A DNA stretch of 64,000 bases from Romboutsia_C sp015668195 (GCF_015668195.1 NZ_JADPFC010000001.1:620001-684000); one strand, 5' to 3'; shown: positions 18,531 through 27,124, numbered from the stretch's first letter. Numbers and translations: made by a program. The notes: generated by a model from the letters alone, not told the origin.

Positions 18531-18577
18531 GAGAGAGCCTTCTATACAACGTATAGGGGGCTCTCTGTATTTTTTTA
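18531..18577 (+). promoter_or_regulatory. Second GlpP-type leader terminator, upstream of the glpA-like gene
   Basis: A 15-bp stem (18533-18547 with 18551-18565, two G-U pairs) topped by a three-base loop and followed by GTA and T7. The sequence just upstream (GGCTAAGAGATGAGAGAGC, 18520-18538) matches that of the glpF leader. Confidence 0.78.
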
Positions 18578-18603
18578 GAAAAAAATAAGTTGGAGGGAAA
18601 GTT

Positions 18604-20064
18604 ATGTATGATATAGCAATAATAGGAGCTGGAATTGTGGGAAGCTCTATAGCTCGTGAATTATCTAAATATAATTCAAAGATAGTAGTACTAGAAAAAG
18701 GAGTAGAAGTATGCCAAGGAACTACTAAAGCAAATAGTGCTATAGTACATGGTGGATATGATGCTAAAGAAGGAAGTTTAAAGGCAAGATTAAATGTAGA
18801 AGGTAACAAGTTATATCCTAAGCTTTGTGAAGAGTTAAATGTAGAATTTAAACAAAATGGTTCTTTAGTTTTAGCTTTTGATGAAGAAGAGAAAAAGCAT
18901 ATACAACAACTTTATGATAGAGGAATAAAAAATGGTGTAGAAGGTCTAAAAATACTAAATAAAGCAGAAGTATTAAAACTTGAGCCTAGTATAAACAAAA
19001 ACGTAGTAAGTGCACTACTTTGCGAAGTGGCAGGTATAGTTTGTCCATTTAACTTAAATATAGCACTTATGGAAAATGCTATAACTAATGGAGTAGATTT
19101 AAAATTAGAAAGTGAAGTAATAGATATCAATAAAATAGATGATGAATTTAATATAAAATTACAAAATGGAAAAATAATAAAATCAAAATATGTAATAAAT
19201 GCAGCTGGAGTATACAGTGACAAAATAAACAATATGATAGGCGGAGATGAATATTATATCATACCTAGAAAAGGAGAGTACAAAATACTAGATAAGTCTG
19301 AAGGAAAAATAGCAAATCATACATTATTCCAATGCCCAACAAAAAAAGGTAAAGGTGTATTAGTAACTCAAACAGTTCATGGAAATTTACTAGTTGGACC
19401 AAATGCAAATGTTGTAGATGATAAAGAAGATATATCTACAAGTAGAGAAGGGATAGAAGAAGTAGTTAATGCTTCAAGAAAAAGTATAGAAAATATAGAT
19501 TTTAGAAAGACAATAACATCTTTTGCAGGACTTAGAGCAACACCAAATACTGGAGACTTTATGATATTTGCATCAGATAAATGCAAAAACTTTATAAATG
19601 TAGGTGGAATAGAATCACCTGGGTTAGCTTCATCACCAGCTATTGCAAAATATGTAGTAGAAATTCTAAAAGAAGAGGGCTTAAACCTAGATAAAAACAC
19701 AGATTTTAACCCAATAAGAAGAAAAAATAAGCCATTTTCACATATGAGCACTAAGGAAAAAGAAGAAATAGCAAAAAAAGATGAAAGATATAAAAAGATA
19801 ATATGTAGATGTGAAATGGTAACAGAAGGTGAAATAATAGATGCTATAAAATCTCCATGTGGAGCTAAAACTGTAGATGGAGTTAAAAGAAGAGTAAGAC
19901 CAGGAATGGGAAGATGCCAAGGTGGTTTTTGTGGTCCTAAAGTTATAGAAATAATAGCTAGAGAACTTAATATAAACGTTGAAGATGTATTAAAAGATTA
20001 TGGCAAATCAAACATGGTAGCAGGTAAAGTTAAGGAAATGAGGGGTGAGTTAGTTGAAATATAA
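18604..20064 (+). CDS. glpA: Anaerobic-type glycerol-3-phosphate dehydrogenase, FAD subunit
   Basis: FAD-dependent oxidoreductase, 486 aa. N-terminal Rossmann motif IIGAGIVGSSIARELS (4-19), DAO fold to about 390, then a BFD-like [2Fe-2S] domain with CRCEMVTEGEI and GRCQGGFCGP. With the next two genes it forms the three-part unit common in Clostridia that oxidises glycerol 3-phosphate to dihydroxyacetone phosphate. The GlpP-type leader directly upstream and glpK next door support the role. Other DAO enzymes with the same BFD tail (e.g. hydroxyglutarate oxidase-like) are less likely. Confidence 0.9.
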   Translation: MYDIAIIGAGIVGSSIARELSKYNSKIVVLEKGVEVCQGTTKANSAIVHGGYDAKEGSLKARLNVEGNKLYPKLCEELNVEFKQNGSLVLAFDEEEKKHIQQLYDRGIKNGVEGLKILNKAEVLKLEPSINKNVVSALLCEVAGIVCPFNLNIALMENAITNGVDLKLESEVIDINKIDDEFNIKLQNGKIIKSKYVINAAGVYSDKINNMIGGDEYYIIPRKGEYKILDKSEGKIANHTLFQCPTKKGKGVLVTQTVHGNLLVGPNANVVDDKEDISTSREGIEEVVNASRKSIENIDFRKTITSFAGLRATPNTGDFMIFASDKCKNFINVGGIESPGLASSPAIAKYVVEILKEEGLNLDKNTDFNPIRRKNKPFSHMSTKEKEEIAKKDERYKKIICRCEMVTEGEIIDAIKSPCGAKTVDGVKRRVRPGMGRCQGGFCGPKVIEIIARELNINVEDVLKDYGKSNMVAGKVKEMRGELVEI

Positions 20065-21298
20065 TGTTGTTGTTGTTGGAGGAGGACCAGCAGGTCTTGG
20101 AGCAGCTTATGAAGCTAAGAAAAATGGTGCAAAAGATGTACTTATAATAGAAAGAGACAGAGAATTAGGTGGAATACTTAACCAATGTATACATAATGGA
20201 TTTGGACTTCACGAATTTAAAGAAGAATTAACAGGACCTGAATACGCTCATAGATTTATAGAAATGATAAAAGAAGAAAATATAGATTATATGTTAAATA
20301 CTATGGTACTTAATATAACTAAAGATAAAAACATAGAAGCACTTGGAGAAGATGGACTTATAAATATTAAAGCAGATTCGATTGTTCTTGCTATGGGATG
20401 TAGAGAAAGAACTAGAGGTGCAATAGATATACCAGGATATAGATGTGCAGGAGTATATAACGCAGGAGCAGCGCAAAGACTATCAAATATGGAAGGGTAT
20501 ATGGTAGGTAAAGAAATAGTTATATATGGTTCAGGAGACATTGGTCTTATAATGGCAAGACGTATGACATTAGAAGGCGCTAAAGTTAAGGCAGTAGTTG
20601 AAGTAAATCCTCACAGCAGTGGACTTACTAGAAATATAGTACAGTGTTTAGATGATTTTAATATACCTTTAATGTTAAGTACAGGTATAAGCTATATTCA
20701 TGGAAAAGAAAGAGTTAAAGGAGTTACACTTTCAAAACTTGATGAAAATAGAAAACCTATAAAAGGAACAGAAGAATATATTTCATGTGATACAGTACTT
20801 TTATCAGTAGGGCTTATACCAGAAAATGAGTTAAGTGTTGATTTAGGAGTAAGCCTAGATAGTAAAACTAGTGGGCCAATAGTTAGAAATAGCATGGAAA
20901 CTAATATAGACGGTGTATTTGCTTGTGGTAATGTAGTTCATGTACATGACTTAGTCGATTTTGTCACAAAAGAAAGTAGAATAGCTGGTAAAAATGCAGC
21001 ACTATACTCATTAAATAAATTAAAAAACAATGAAAGTGTAAAAACTTTAGCAAGTGAAGGAATCTCTTATATAGTACCACAAAATATAGACACAACTTGT
21101 GACGAAGATATAAATTTATTTATGAGAGTTAGAAATATATACAGTAACAAAAAATTAGTAGTAGAAAGTAATGGCAAAGTAATATTAGAAAAGAAAAGAA
21201 AACATATGATACCATCTGAAATGGAAAATATAAAATTATCTAAAGATTTATTTAAAGATATAAAAGAAAATATAACTGTAAGTGTTAAGGAGGCTTAG
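20054..21298 (+). CDS. NAD(P)/FAD-dependent oxidoreductase of the glycerol-3-phosphate dehydrogenase unit
   Basis: Pyridine nucleotide-disulfide oxidoreductase-like flavoprotein, 414 aa. FAD motif VVGGGPAGLGAAYEAKKNG at 7-25, a central nucleotide motif YGSGDIGLIMARRM (about 156-169), and the FAD-closing FACGNVVHVHDLVDFV. No redox CxxC of disulfide reductases is seen. Translation starts at TTG inside the last codons of the preceding gene (11-nt overlap, SD AGGGGTGA), indicating coupling. Probably passes electrons from the GlpA-like subunit to NAD or a carrier; role inferred from the conserved three-gene order. Confidence 0.9.
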   Translation: MKYNVVVVGGGPAGLGAAYEAKKNGAKDVLIIERDRELGGILNQCIHNGFGLHEFKEELTGPEYAHRFIEMIKEENIDYMLNTMVLNITKDKNIEALGEDGLINIKADSIVLAMGCRERTRGAIDIPGYRCAGVYNAGAAQRLSNMEGYMVGKEIVIYGSGDIGLIMARRMTLEGAKVKAVVEVNPHSSGLTRNIVQCLDDFNIPLMLSTGISYIHGKERVKGVTLSKLDENRKPIKGTEEYISCDTVLLSVGLIPENELSVDLGVSLDSKTSGPIVRNSMETNIDGVFACGNVVHVHDLVDFVTKESRIAGKNAALYSLNKLKNNESVKTLASEGISYIVPQNIDTTCDEDINLFMRVRNIYSNKKLVVESNGKVILEKKRKHMIPSEMENIKLSKDLFKDIKENITVSVKEA

Positions 21299-21300
21299 AT

Positions 21301-21660
21301 ATGGTAAATATAACTTGTATAGTATGTCCTATGGGATGTCCATTAGTAGTAACTAAGACTAACGATGGATATAAAGTAGAGGGAAATACTTGTAAAAGAG
21401 GAGAAAAGTATGGAGTAGAAGAATTAACTAATCCTAAAAGGGTTATAACTACTACTGTAAGACTTGAAAATTCATATTTAAACCTACTTCCAGTAAAAAC
21501 AAAAGAATCTATACCAAAAGATATGATGTTTGACGTAATGAAAGAATTAGATACTATAAAAGTAAGTGCACCAATAAATGTTGGAGATGTTATAGTTAAA
21601 AACATACTAGATACAGGTGTTGATGTTGTAAGTGCTAAAACAGTAGAAATTTGTAATTAA
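21301..21660 (+). CDS. DUF1667 protein, putative Fe-S subunit of the glycerol-3-phosphate dehydrogenase unit
   Basis: Small cytoplasmic protein (119 aa) of the DUF1667 family. Cysteines CIVCPMGC (6-13 region) and NTCKRGEKYG (near 32) resemble those of molybdopterin-type Fe-S domains and could bind a cluster. It begins 2 nt after the upstream flavoprotein and always accompanies this pair in Clostridia, so a role as electron-transfer component is inferred. Confidence 0.88.
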   Translation: MVNITCIVCPMGCPLVVTKTNDGYKVEGNTCKRGEKYGVEELTNPKRVITTTVRLENSYLNLLPVKTKESIPKDMMFDVMKELDTIKVSAPINVGDVIVKNILDTGVDVVSAKTVEICN

Positions 21661-21687
21661 AAAGATAGCTTATGCTATCTTTTTTTA
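21661..21687 (+). terminator. Terminator of the glpA-like operon
   Basis: AAAGATAGC/GCTATCTTT with TTAT loop and T7, starting right after the stop codon. Confidence 0.92.
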
Positions 21688-21774
21688 CATACAAGTACTT
21701 TATATTAAGCATAAAGCTGTTGATAATTTACATATATAAGATATATCAATAAGCTCAAAAATGTAAAAAAGATA

Positions 21775-21861
21775 TTTTGGGAAACGAACGAAGCCGTTGG
21801 CGACATGAAGTGTTTCGCCGACACGTCGCTCAAGCAAAGTGAATTTTTGTTGTACCCAAAA
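21775..21861. repeat. GC-rich intergenic element bounded by TTTTGGG/CCCAAAA
   Basis: An 87-bp block whose core (21781-21840) is about 53% G+C (32 of 60), twice the background. The ends form an inverted repeat TTTTGGG ... CCCAAAA. Inside, GTTGGCG (21796-21802) pairs with CGCCGAC (21816-21822). No credible gene overlaps it. A dispersed structured repeat or small RNA are both possible; I cannot test copy number from one window. Confidence 0.5.
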
Positions 21862-21875
21862 AGTATAAATATAAA

Positions 21876-21934
21876 AGTTACATCCTTGTTACCTTAATTA
21901 CGAACTTGTAATCTAAAGTAACAGCCGTGTAACT
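21876..21934. promoter_or_regulatory. Nested GTTAC/GTAAC dyad ahead of the secreted-protein gene
   Basis: Three concentric inverted repeats: AGTTACA/TGTAACT, TGTTAC/GTAACA and ATTAC/GTAAT around a six-base loop. A possible -10 TATAAT (21941-21946) follows, so the dyad overlaps the -35 position and may be an operator, or an RNA hairpin if transcribed. Confidence 0.45.
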
Positions 21935-22029
21935 GTTATATATAATTTTAATATGTTAGTATAAATACATAGAAAGAAATAAAACAAAAACTTACATAGA
22001 TTTACATAAAATAAAAGGATGTGATTAAA

Positions 22030-22728
22030 ATGAAAAGAGCTATAACAGCATTATCAGTATTATGTGGAGGGATGTTATTTGTAAGTCCAATAAATAACAT
22101 AATATTTGCACAAAGTTCTAATAATAAACCTAAAGTGGAAGCAGTTGAAAATATAAATACTAATAAAAAAGAAGAAGTAAACAACATAGATAAACAAGTA
22201 ATAAAAAATGAAAGCAATAATAAAGTACATAATGAGATAGCAAAAGTTGAAAATAAAGAAGAAGTTAAAAAACAAGATAATATCAAAAAAGATAATAACA
22301 ACAATAAAATAAATAAACAAGAAAATAATCAATTAGTTAAAGAAGAAAATACAACTAATAGTGAAAATGTAATAGCTGAAAATGTAATAGCTGAAAATAC
22401 ACAAAAAACTGAAGACAATAAAGTACAAGAAGAAAATGTATTAGTTTCAAATGATAAAGTTCAACCAGACATAAAAGAAGAAAGCAAAGTTGAAGTTATA
22501 AATGTATTAAACAAAGAACAAGCTAAAGATTTATTAAAAATGTATAATAAAGACGCAAACTATACATACCAAGGTGATGAAAATAGCTTTAGCGCATTAA
22601 AAGAAAAAGGATTAAGTGGGTATGTATTTTTACCAGACTATGATACTGACTTAGGTTTCTTTGTTGATAAAAATACATCAAATATCTATTACTTCCACCC
22701 AAGTGGATATCTTGAATTAGTTATGTAG
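22030..22728 (+). CDS. Secreted Lys/Glu/Asn-rich protein of unknown function
   Basis: I do not recognise the family. A signal peptide (MKRAITALSVLCGGMLFVS..., cleavage probably after IIFAQ) is followed by about 125 residues of low-complexity K/E/N-rich linker and a compact C-terminal segment of about 70 residues (NKEQAKDLLKMYNKDANYTY ... SGYVFLPDYDTDLGFFVDK). The linker holds an in-frame 15-bp tandem repeat (22363-22392) encoding ENVIA twice. GTG 22021 is in frame but touches the SD AAAGGA, so ATG 22030 is preferred. Likely surface or extracellular. Confidence 0.75.
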   Translation: MKRAITALSVLCGGMLFVSPINNIIFAQSSNNKPKVEAVENINTNKKEEVNNIDKQVIKNESNNKVHNEIAKVENKEEVKKQDNIKKDNNNNKINKQENNQLVKEENTTNSENVIAENVIAENTQKTEDNKVQEENVLVSNDKVQPDIKEESKVEVINVLNKEQAKDLLKMYNKDANYTYQGDENSFSALKEKGLSGYVFLPDYDTDLGFFVDKNTSNIYYFHPSGYLELVM

Positions 22729-22746
22729 AATAAATTAATATAAGCT

Positions 22747-22783
22747 AAAAAAGTGCATCTCTAAAAAAGAGGTGCTCTTTTTA
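22747..22783 (+). terminator. Terminator after the secreted-protein gene
   Basis: GCATCTCT/AGAGGTGC stem (one G-U pair) flanked by A and T runs. Confidence 0.8.
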
Positions 22784-22951
22784 TATAGTAGCAATATTAG
22801 CAATTACTAATTTTAAGTTTAGAATTTAATACAGCATATATTTTTAAATAGAATATAAAATATTATGTATTATAATATATTTATAATTAAAAAATTTTAT
22901 AGCAAAACGTAAACTAAATCAAAAACTTTAATAAGAAAGAGAGACATAAAT

Positions 22952-23476
22952 ATGAAAAGAAAAATAATATTAAATTTAGCAATAAGTATAGATGGATATA
23001 TAGCAAGTGAAGATGGAGGATTTGATTGGATAGTTGGAGATGGAGATAATTCTTTAAATAGTGAAAAAAAGTTGGATTTTAATGAATTTCTAAGAGAGGT
23101 AGATACTGTAGTCATGGGAAAAAAGTGTTATGACCAAAATTTTCATAATGATTACAAAAACAAAAAGGTGTATGTAGCCACATCTAAAGAATTAGAAGAT
23201 TATGAAAATGTACATTTTATAAATGGCGATATATGTAAAGTAATAGAAGAAGAAAGAAAAAAAGAAGGAAAGAACATATTTTTATTTGGAGGAGGGAAAT
23301 TAGTAGATAATTTTATAAAAGCAAATATTATAGATGAATATATCATAGGAATAATACCTACAATACTTGGAAAAGGTAGACCATTATTCTTAGGTGATAA
23401 TCCTAAAATAGATTTACACTTAGATGAGTACATCTTAGACAATGGTATTGTCATATTAAGATATTCAAAAAGGTAG
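22952..23476 (+). CDS. Dihydrofolate reductase-family protein (RibD C-terminal domain type)
   Basis: Stand-alone 174-aa reductase-like domain. The N-terminal strand LNLAISIDGYIASEDGGFDWI, VDTVVMGKKCYD, and FLFGGGKLVDNFI (nucleotide-binding GGG) are typical of the DHFR/RibD_C superfamily. These standalone proteins are widespread and mostly uncharacterised; a NADPH-dependent reductase activity is inferred, not a proven role in folate synthesis. No linked pathway genes. Confidence 0.88.
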   Translation: MKRKIILNLAISIDGYIASEDGGFDWIVGDGDNSLNSEKKLDFNEFLREVDTVVMGKKCYDQNFHNDYKNKKVYVATSKELEDYENVHFINGDICKVIEEERKKEGKNIFLFGGGKLVDNFIKANIIDEYIIGIIPTILGKGRPLFLGDNPKIDLHLDEYILDNGIVILRYSKR

Positions 23477-23511
23477 CATATAAAATTTAAATATATAACT
23501 TAAATATGTAT

Positions 23512-23546
23512 AAAGTTATGAGAATATTAATTCTCATAACTTTTTT
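23512..23546 (+). terminator. Terminator after the DHFR-family gene
   Basis: AAAGTTATGAGAAT/ATTCTCATAACTTT stem with a four-base loop and T6. Confidence 0.9.
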
Positions 23547-23863
23547 CTATAGACACATATAATATTAAATTTTAGATTTAAAAAATTCTATCATAATTTA
23601 TGTATTTATTACATTAAACATAAAATTAATTTTATATAGAAGTTATATAAAAAATTTTATTGATAAGAATATTTTTTCTTAGTACAATCTAATTGTAAAA
23701 GTAAAAAACTAAAAATATAGTTATGTCATTTTTATAATAACAGTATATATAAATCTTAAAGTATATAAAATTGATAAATAGTTTTTGACTAAAATAAATA
23801 CCTCTACAAATTATATCTATAGTTTTTAGTTTTAAAAATATATTATTTATTAGGAGGTAAGTA
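23547..23863. other. AT-rich intergenic region
   Basis: About 320 bases, very AT-rich, with no coding frame, structured RNA or repeat I can support. It presumably holds the promoter for the following mutarotase/anomerase pair. Confidence 0.5.
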
Positions 23864-25015
23864 ATGAGAAAGTTAACAAAAGCTATGGCAATTGCAATTT
23901 CATCTACTTTTATATTAGGTGCAAGTACTATGAATTATACTGGAAATGCAGGCGGAAATGATGTAGATAGAATACTATGGGAACATGGTGGTGACTTAGA
24001 GGCACAATTTGGACAAGGTAAAAATATAGGTACAGCCGGTTTACTTGCTGGTAAAGATGGCGAATATATAATAGCTGGTGGAGGAGCAAATTTCCCAGAT
24101 AAACCAGTTTTAGATGGAGGGGCTAAAAAGCTTTATCCAGATGTATATGTATTAAAGGAAGAAGATGGAAGGCTAAAGCAAGTTAGTCATGAAAAACTAA
24201 ATTATGAAATTGGATATGGATGTTCAATTACTGATAAAGAAGGGGTTTACTACATAGGTGGAAGTAGTAATGAAAAAGAAGCTGACAATGTAACTTTATT
24301 TACAGTAAACAAAAAAGGAAAACTTAAAGAAAAGCACATAGGAGATTTACCTTTTACACTTAGCGACGGAATAGCTGTTAAAAAAGGAAATTACATATAT
24401 ATCGGTTTAGGAAAACAAAATGGAACAGCTAGCAATAAGATGTATAGATTTGATATAAAAAAAGGTAAGACTAAAGAGTTAGCACCTATGCCGGGAGAAG
24501 CAACTAGAAATCAAGCTGTAGCTCAAATATTAGATGATGATATATATGTATTTAGTGGAGGAGATAAAGTAGCATACACAGACGGATATAAGTATGATAT
24601 AGAAAATGATAAGTGGGAAAAAGTTTCTGATGTTAAAATAAATGATAAAAAAATATCTTTATTAGGAGCAAGTTCAGTGAAACTTAATGAAGATGAGATG
24701 TTAGTTATAGGTGGATTTAATAAAGAAATATACGATGATGCAGTTTATAATTTAGATAACTTAAAAGGAGAAGAATTACAAGCATTTAGACAAAAATATT
24801 TTGGTGCAGATCCTCAGGAATTTAATTGGAATGAAAATATATTAATATATAATGCAGAAGAAGATATCTGGAAAACTATAGGAGAAATTCCATTTAATGC
24901 ACCTTGTGGAGCAGGTCTAATACTTAATGGAAATAAGATATATTCAATAAATGGAGAAGTAAAACCAGGTGTTAGAACAGAGAGAACTTTTGTAGGAACA
25001 ATAATTAACGAGTAG
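23864..25015 (+). CDS. Cyclically permuted sialic-acid mutarotase (NanM-like kelch protein)
   Basis: Kelch beta-propeller of the cyclically permuted mutarotase family, 383 aa, likely to speed anomer interconversion of N-acetylneuraminate. After a leader that looks like a signal peptide (MRKLTKAMAIAISSTFILGAS), repeated blades carry IIAGGGANFPD, YYIGGSS, IYVFSGGDKVAYTDG and LVIGGFNKEIYDD; the N-terminal VDRILWEHGG marks the permuted form. A YhcH-type anomerase gene follows 50 nt later. Export or surface location is predicted from the leader. No nanA/E/K or sialidase gene is in the window. SD TAGGAGGT. Confidence 0.85.
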   Translation: MRKLTKAMAIAISSTFILGASTMNYTGNAGGNDVDRILWEHGGDLEAQFGQGKNIGTAGLLAGKDGEYIIAGGGANFPDKPVLDGGAKKLYPDVYVLKEEDGRLKQVSHEKLNYEIGYGCSITDKEGVYYIGGSSNEKEADNVTLFTVNKKGKLKEKHIGDLPFTLSDGIAVKKGNYIYIGLGKQNGTASNKMYRFDIKKGKTKELAPMPGEATRNQAVAQILDDDIYVFSGGDKVAYTDGYKYDIENDKWEKVSDVKINDKKISLLGASSVKLNEDEMLVIGGFNKEIYDDAVYNLDNLKGEELQAFRQKYFGADPQEFNWNENILIYNAEEDIWKTIGEIPFNAPCGAGLILNGNKIYSINGEVKPGVRTERTFVGTIINE

Positions 25016-25065
25016 CTATCAAGGTAAAAATTTAATTAACGACTTAAAAAATAGGGGGAAAATTT

Positions 25066-25518
25066 ATGATATTTGGCAATATAAAGCATATAAAAAATTA
25101 TCCTAACTTAAGTAAAGATCTACTTAGATGTTTTGAATATGCTAAAGAAAACGATTTAAATGGCTATGAAAAAGGGACATATACTATAGATGGAAAAGAT
25201 ATATTTGTAAATATAGTAGAATATGAAACTTATGAGAAAGAAGAAAGATTTTGGGAAGCTCATAAAAAGTACATAGATATTCATTTAATGATAGATGGAT
25301 GCGAAAGAATTGATTTAAATTTTATAGAGCAATTAACTCAAAAAGATTATGAAGAAGAATCGGACTTTTTACCTCTAGAAGGTGAAAATAATGGATATGT
25401 AGAATTAAGAAAAGGAGATTTCTTGGTTTGCTATCCAGAAGATGCTCACATGACAGCTATAAAAGTAAATAAAAAAGAGTATGTAAAAAAAGCTATATTT
25501 AAAATTATAATAAGATAA
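25066..25518 (+). CDS. YhcH/YjgK/YiaL family protein (N-acetylneuraminate anomerase NanQ-like)
   Basis: Small cupin-like protein, 150 aa, of the YhcH/EbgC family. Family blocks seen: EAHKKYIDIHLMIDG, GDFLVCYPEDAHMTAI (metal-binding acidic and His residues) and KKAIFKI. Known members act on sugar anomers, including sialic acid; pairing with the mutarotase upstream supports this. Cytoplasmic, no signal peptide. SD AGGGGG. Confidence 0.88.
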   Translation: MIFGNIKHIKNYPNLSKDLLRCFEYAKENDLNGYEKGTYTIDGKDIFVNIVEYETYEKEERFWEAHKKYIDIHLMIDGCERIDLNFIEQLTQKDYEEESDFLPLEGENNGYVELRKGDFLVCYPEDAHMTAIKVNKKEYVKKAIFKIIIR

Positions 25519-25521
25519 ATA

Positions 25522-25547
25522 TAAGAGAGGGTATATACCCTCTCTTA
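25522..25547 (+). terminator. Terminator after the mutarotase/anomerase operon
   Basis: A 26-nt perfect palindrome (TAAGAGAGGGTA/TACCCTCTCTTA); the T run is poor, so efficiency is uncertain. Confidence 0.7.
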
Positions 25548-25662
25548 TTAAAGTATAAAAATTAAATTTTTATTATTAGTAAATATCGTTATTTATATTT
25601 ATCAAATACATTTTTTTATATGATATAATTTATATAGTAGTCTTAATAAAGGAGTGATTTTT

Positions 25663-26415
25663 ATGACACTAATGGCAGAAATGACATGGTATGAGTTTAA
25701 TGAAAGAAAAGACAAAGATGTAGTAATACTACCTATAGGATCTGTTGAACAACATGGACCACATTTACCATTATCTACAGATACTATAATATCTGAAGGA
25801 TTCTCTAAGTTATTAGGAGAAAAAACAAATTCTATAGTAATGCCTTCTATAAGTTATGGATATAAATCTCAACCAGCATCAGGTGGAGGTCCATTATTTC
25901 CAGGGACTATAGATTTAAATGGAACTACTTTAATAGAGTTAGTTAAAGATATTTTAGAAGAATTAATAAGAGATGGTGTAAGAAAAATAGCTATAGTAAA
26001 TTCTCACTTTGAAAATCAAGCATTTTTACTAGAAGCTATAGATTTAGTAAGCAAATTTATGCCAAATGATACAAAAATAATAATGATGAGCTGGTGGGAC
26101 TTAATAAGTCAAGATACTATTGATAAAGTGTTTGATGAAATTGAGTTTCCAGGGTGGGCATTAGAACATGCAGCTATAACAGAGACTTCATTAATACTTA
26201 AATTTGCTCCACAACTAGTTCATATGGATAGATTAATAGATGAAAAAATAGAAGAAGTACCAACTTATCATGTATATCCAATACCAAAGGATTTAGTTCC
26301 AGAATCAGGATTATTAGCTATAGGAAGAACTAGTTCTAAAGAAAAAGGAGAACTAATAGTAAATGAAGCTTTAGATAAAATGGTTAGCATAGTAAATAAA
26401 GAATTTATAAAATAA
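25663..26415 (+). CDS. Creatininase-family amidohydrolase
   Basis: Metal-dependent amidohydrolase of the creatininase family, 250 aa. Metal ligands are in VEQHGPHLPLSTDT (Glu, His, Asp), NSHFENQAF and GWALEHAAITETSLIL (Glu). The family includes creatinine amidohydrolase and several cofactor-biosynthesis enzymes, so the substrate is not settled. GTG 25654 is in frame but lies inside the AAAGGAG SD; ATG 25663 is chosen. Apparently monocistronic. Confidence 0.9.
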   Translation: MTLMAEMTWYEFNERKDKDVVILPIGSVEQHGPHLPLSTDTIISEGFSKLLGEKTNSIVMPSISYGYKSQPASGGGPLFPGTIDLNGTTLIELVKDILEELIRDGVRKIAIVNSHFENQAFLLEAIDLVSKFMPNDTKIIMMSWWDLISQDTIDKVFDEIEFPGWALEHAAITETSLILKFAPQLVHMDRLIDEKIEEVPTYHVYPIPKDLVPESGLLAIGRTSSKEKGELIVNEALDKMVSIVNKEFIK

Positions 26416-26444
26416 ACAAGAATATTTTTATATCAAAATATATT

Positions 26445-26482
26445 AAAAACCTATAGCTATAAATAAATAGCTATAGGTTTTT
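26445..26482 (+). terminator. Terminator after the creatininase gene
   Basis: AAAACCTATAGCTAT/ATAGCTATAGGTTTT 15-bp stem with T run. Confidence 0.92.
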
Positions 26483-26527
26483 AATGTATTTACTGCTATT
26501 TTAATTTATTAATATTGGGGGGATAAC

Positions 26528-27040
26528 ATGAAAATTGCAATAATTGGTTATAGTGGAAGTGGAAAATCAACACTTGCTAGGAAGCTTTCAAAATATTATA
26601 AGGCACCTGTTTTATTTCTCGACACAGTTAATTTTTTACCCAATTGGATTGAACGTGATAGAGATGAGGGGCGTTTGATAGTATATGATTTTATGAAAAA
26701 TGATTCTTGGGTGATAGATGGAAATTATAGTGATTTTTTTCAAAAAGAAAGATTAGAACAAGCTGATAAAATAATTTTTTTGAATTTTCCACGTAGAATT
26801 TGTATTTATAGAGCATTAAAGAGGTATTTTAGATACAAAAACACAACTCGTGAAGATATGGCTAAAGGATGTATAGAAAAAATTGATCTAGAATTTATTT
26901 GGTGGATTCTTTATGAAGGACGCACTAAAGAAATATGCAATCATTATAAACAAATAGAACACGATTTTAAAAATAAAATAGTAGTTTTGAAAAAAACAAA
27001 AGAAGTTAATTTGTTTCTACAGAAAATAACAAATTCATAG
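26528..27040 (+). CDS. P-loop NTPase of the 'DNA topology modulation protein' (FlaR-related, adenylate-kinase-like) family
   Basis: Small nucleotide kinase-like protein, 170 aa, with Walker A GYSGSGKSTLARKLS (7-21), the family segment VLFLDTVNFLPNW, WVIDGNYSD and NFPRRICIYRALKR. The historic name comes from FlaR; true activity is not established. Slightly less AT-biased wobble positions (CGT, TTG codons) than neighbours hint at separate ancestry, but that is only an impression. SD GGGGGGA. Confidence 0.85.
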   Translation: MKIAIIGYSGSGKSTLARKLSKYYKAPVLFLDTVNFLPNWIERDRDEGRLIVYDFMKNDSWVIDGNYSDFFQKERLEQADKIIFLNFPRRICIYRALKRYFRYKNTTREDMAKGCIEKIDLEFIWWILYEGRTKEICNHYKQIEHDFKNKIVVLKKTKEVNLFLQKITNS

Positions 27041-27124
27041 TATATAGTAAATAAAAAAATTAATTACTATGTACTATGAAATATATAGTTAATATTTTTA
27101 TTGTCTTGATATGTAATATAAAAT

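Noticed and set aside
19377..19751. Antisense open frame under the glpA-like gene
   Set aside because: Shadow of a strongly coding gene, without SD or family match.
26528..27040. P-loop gene as a horizontally acquired island
   Set aside because: Codon differences are slight and there are no flanking repeats, tRNA or integrase.
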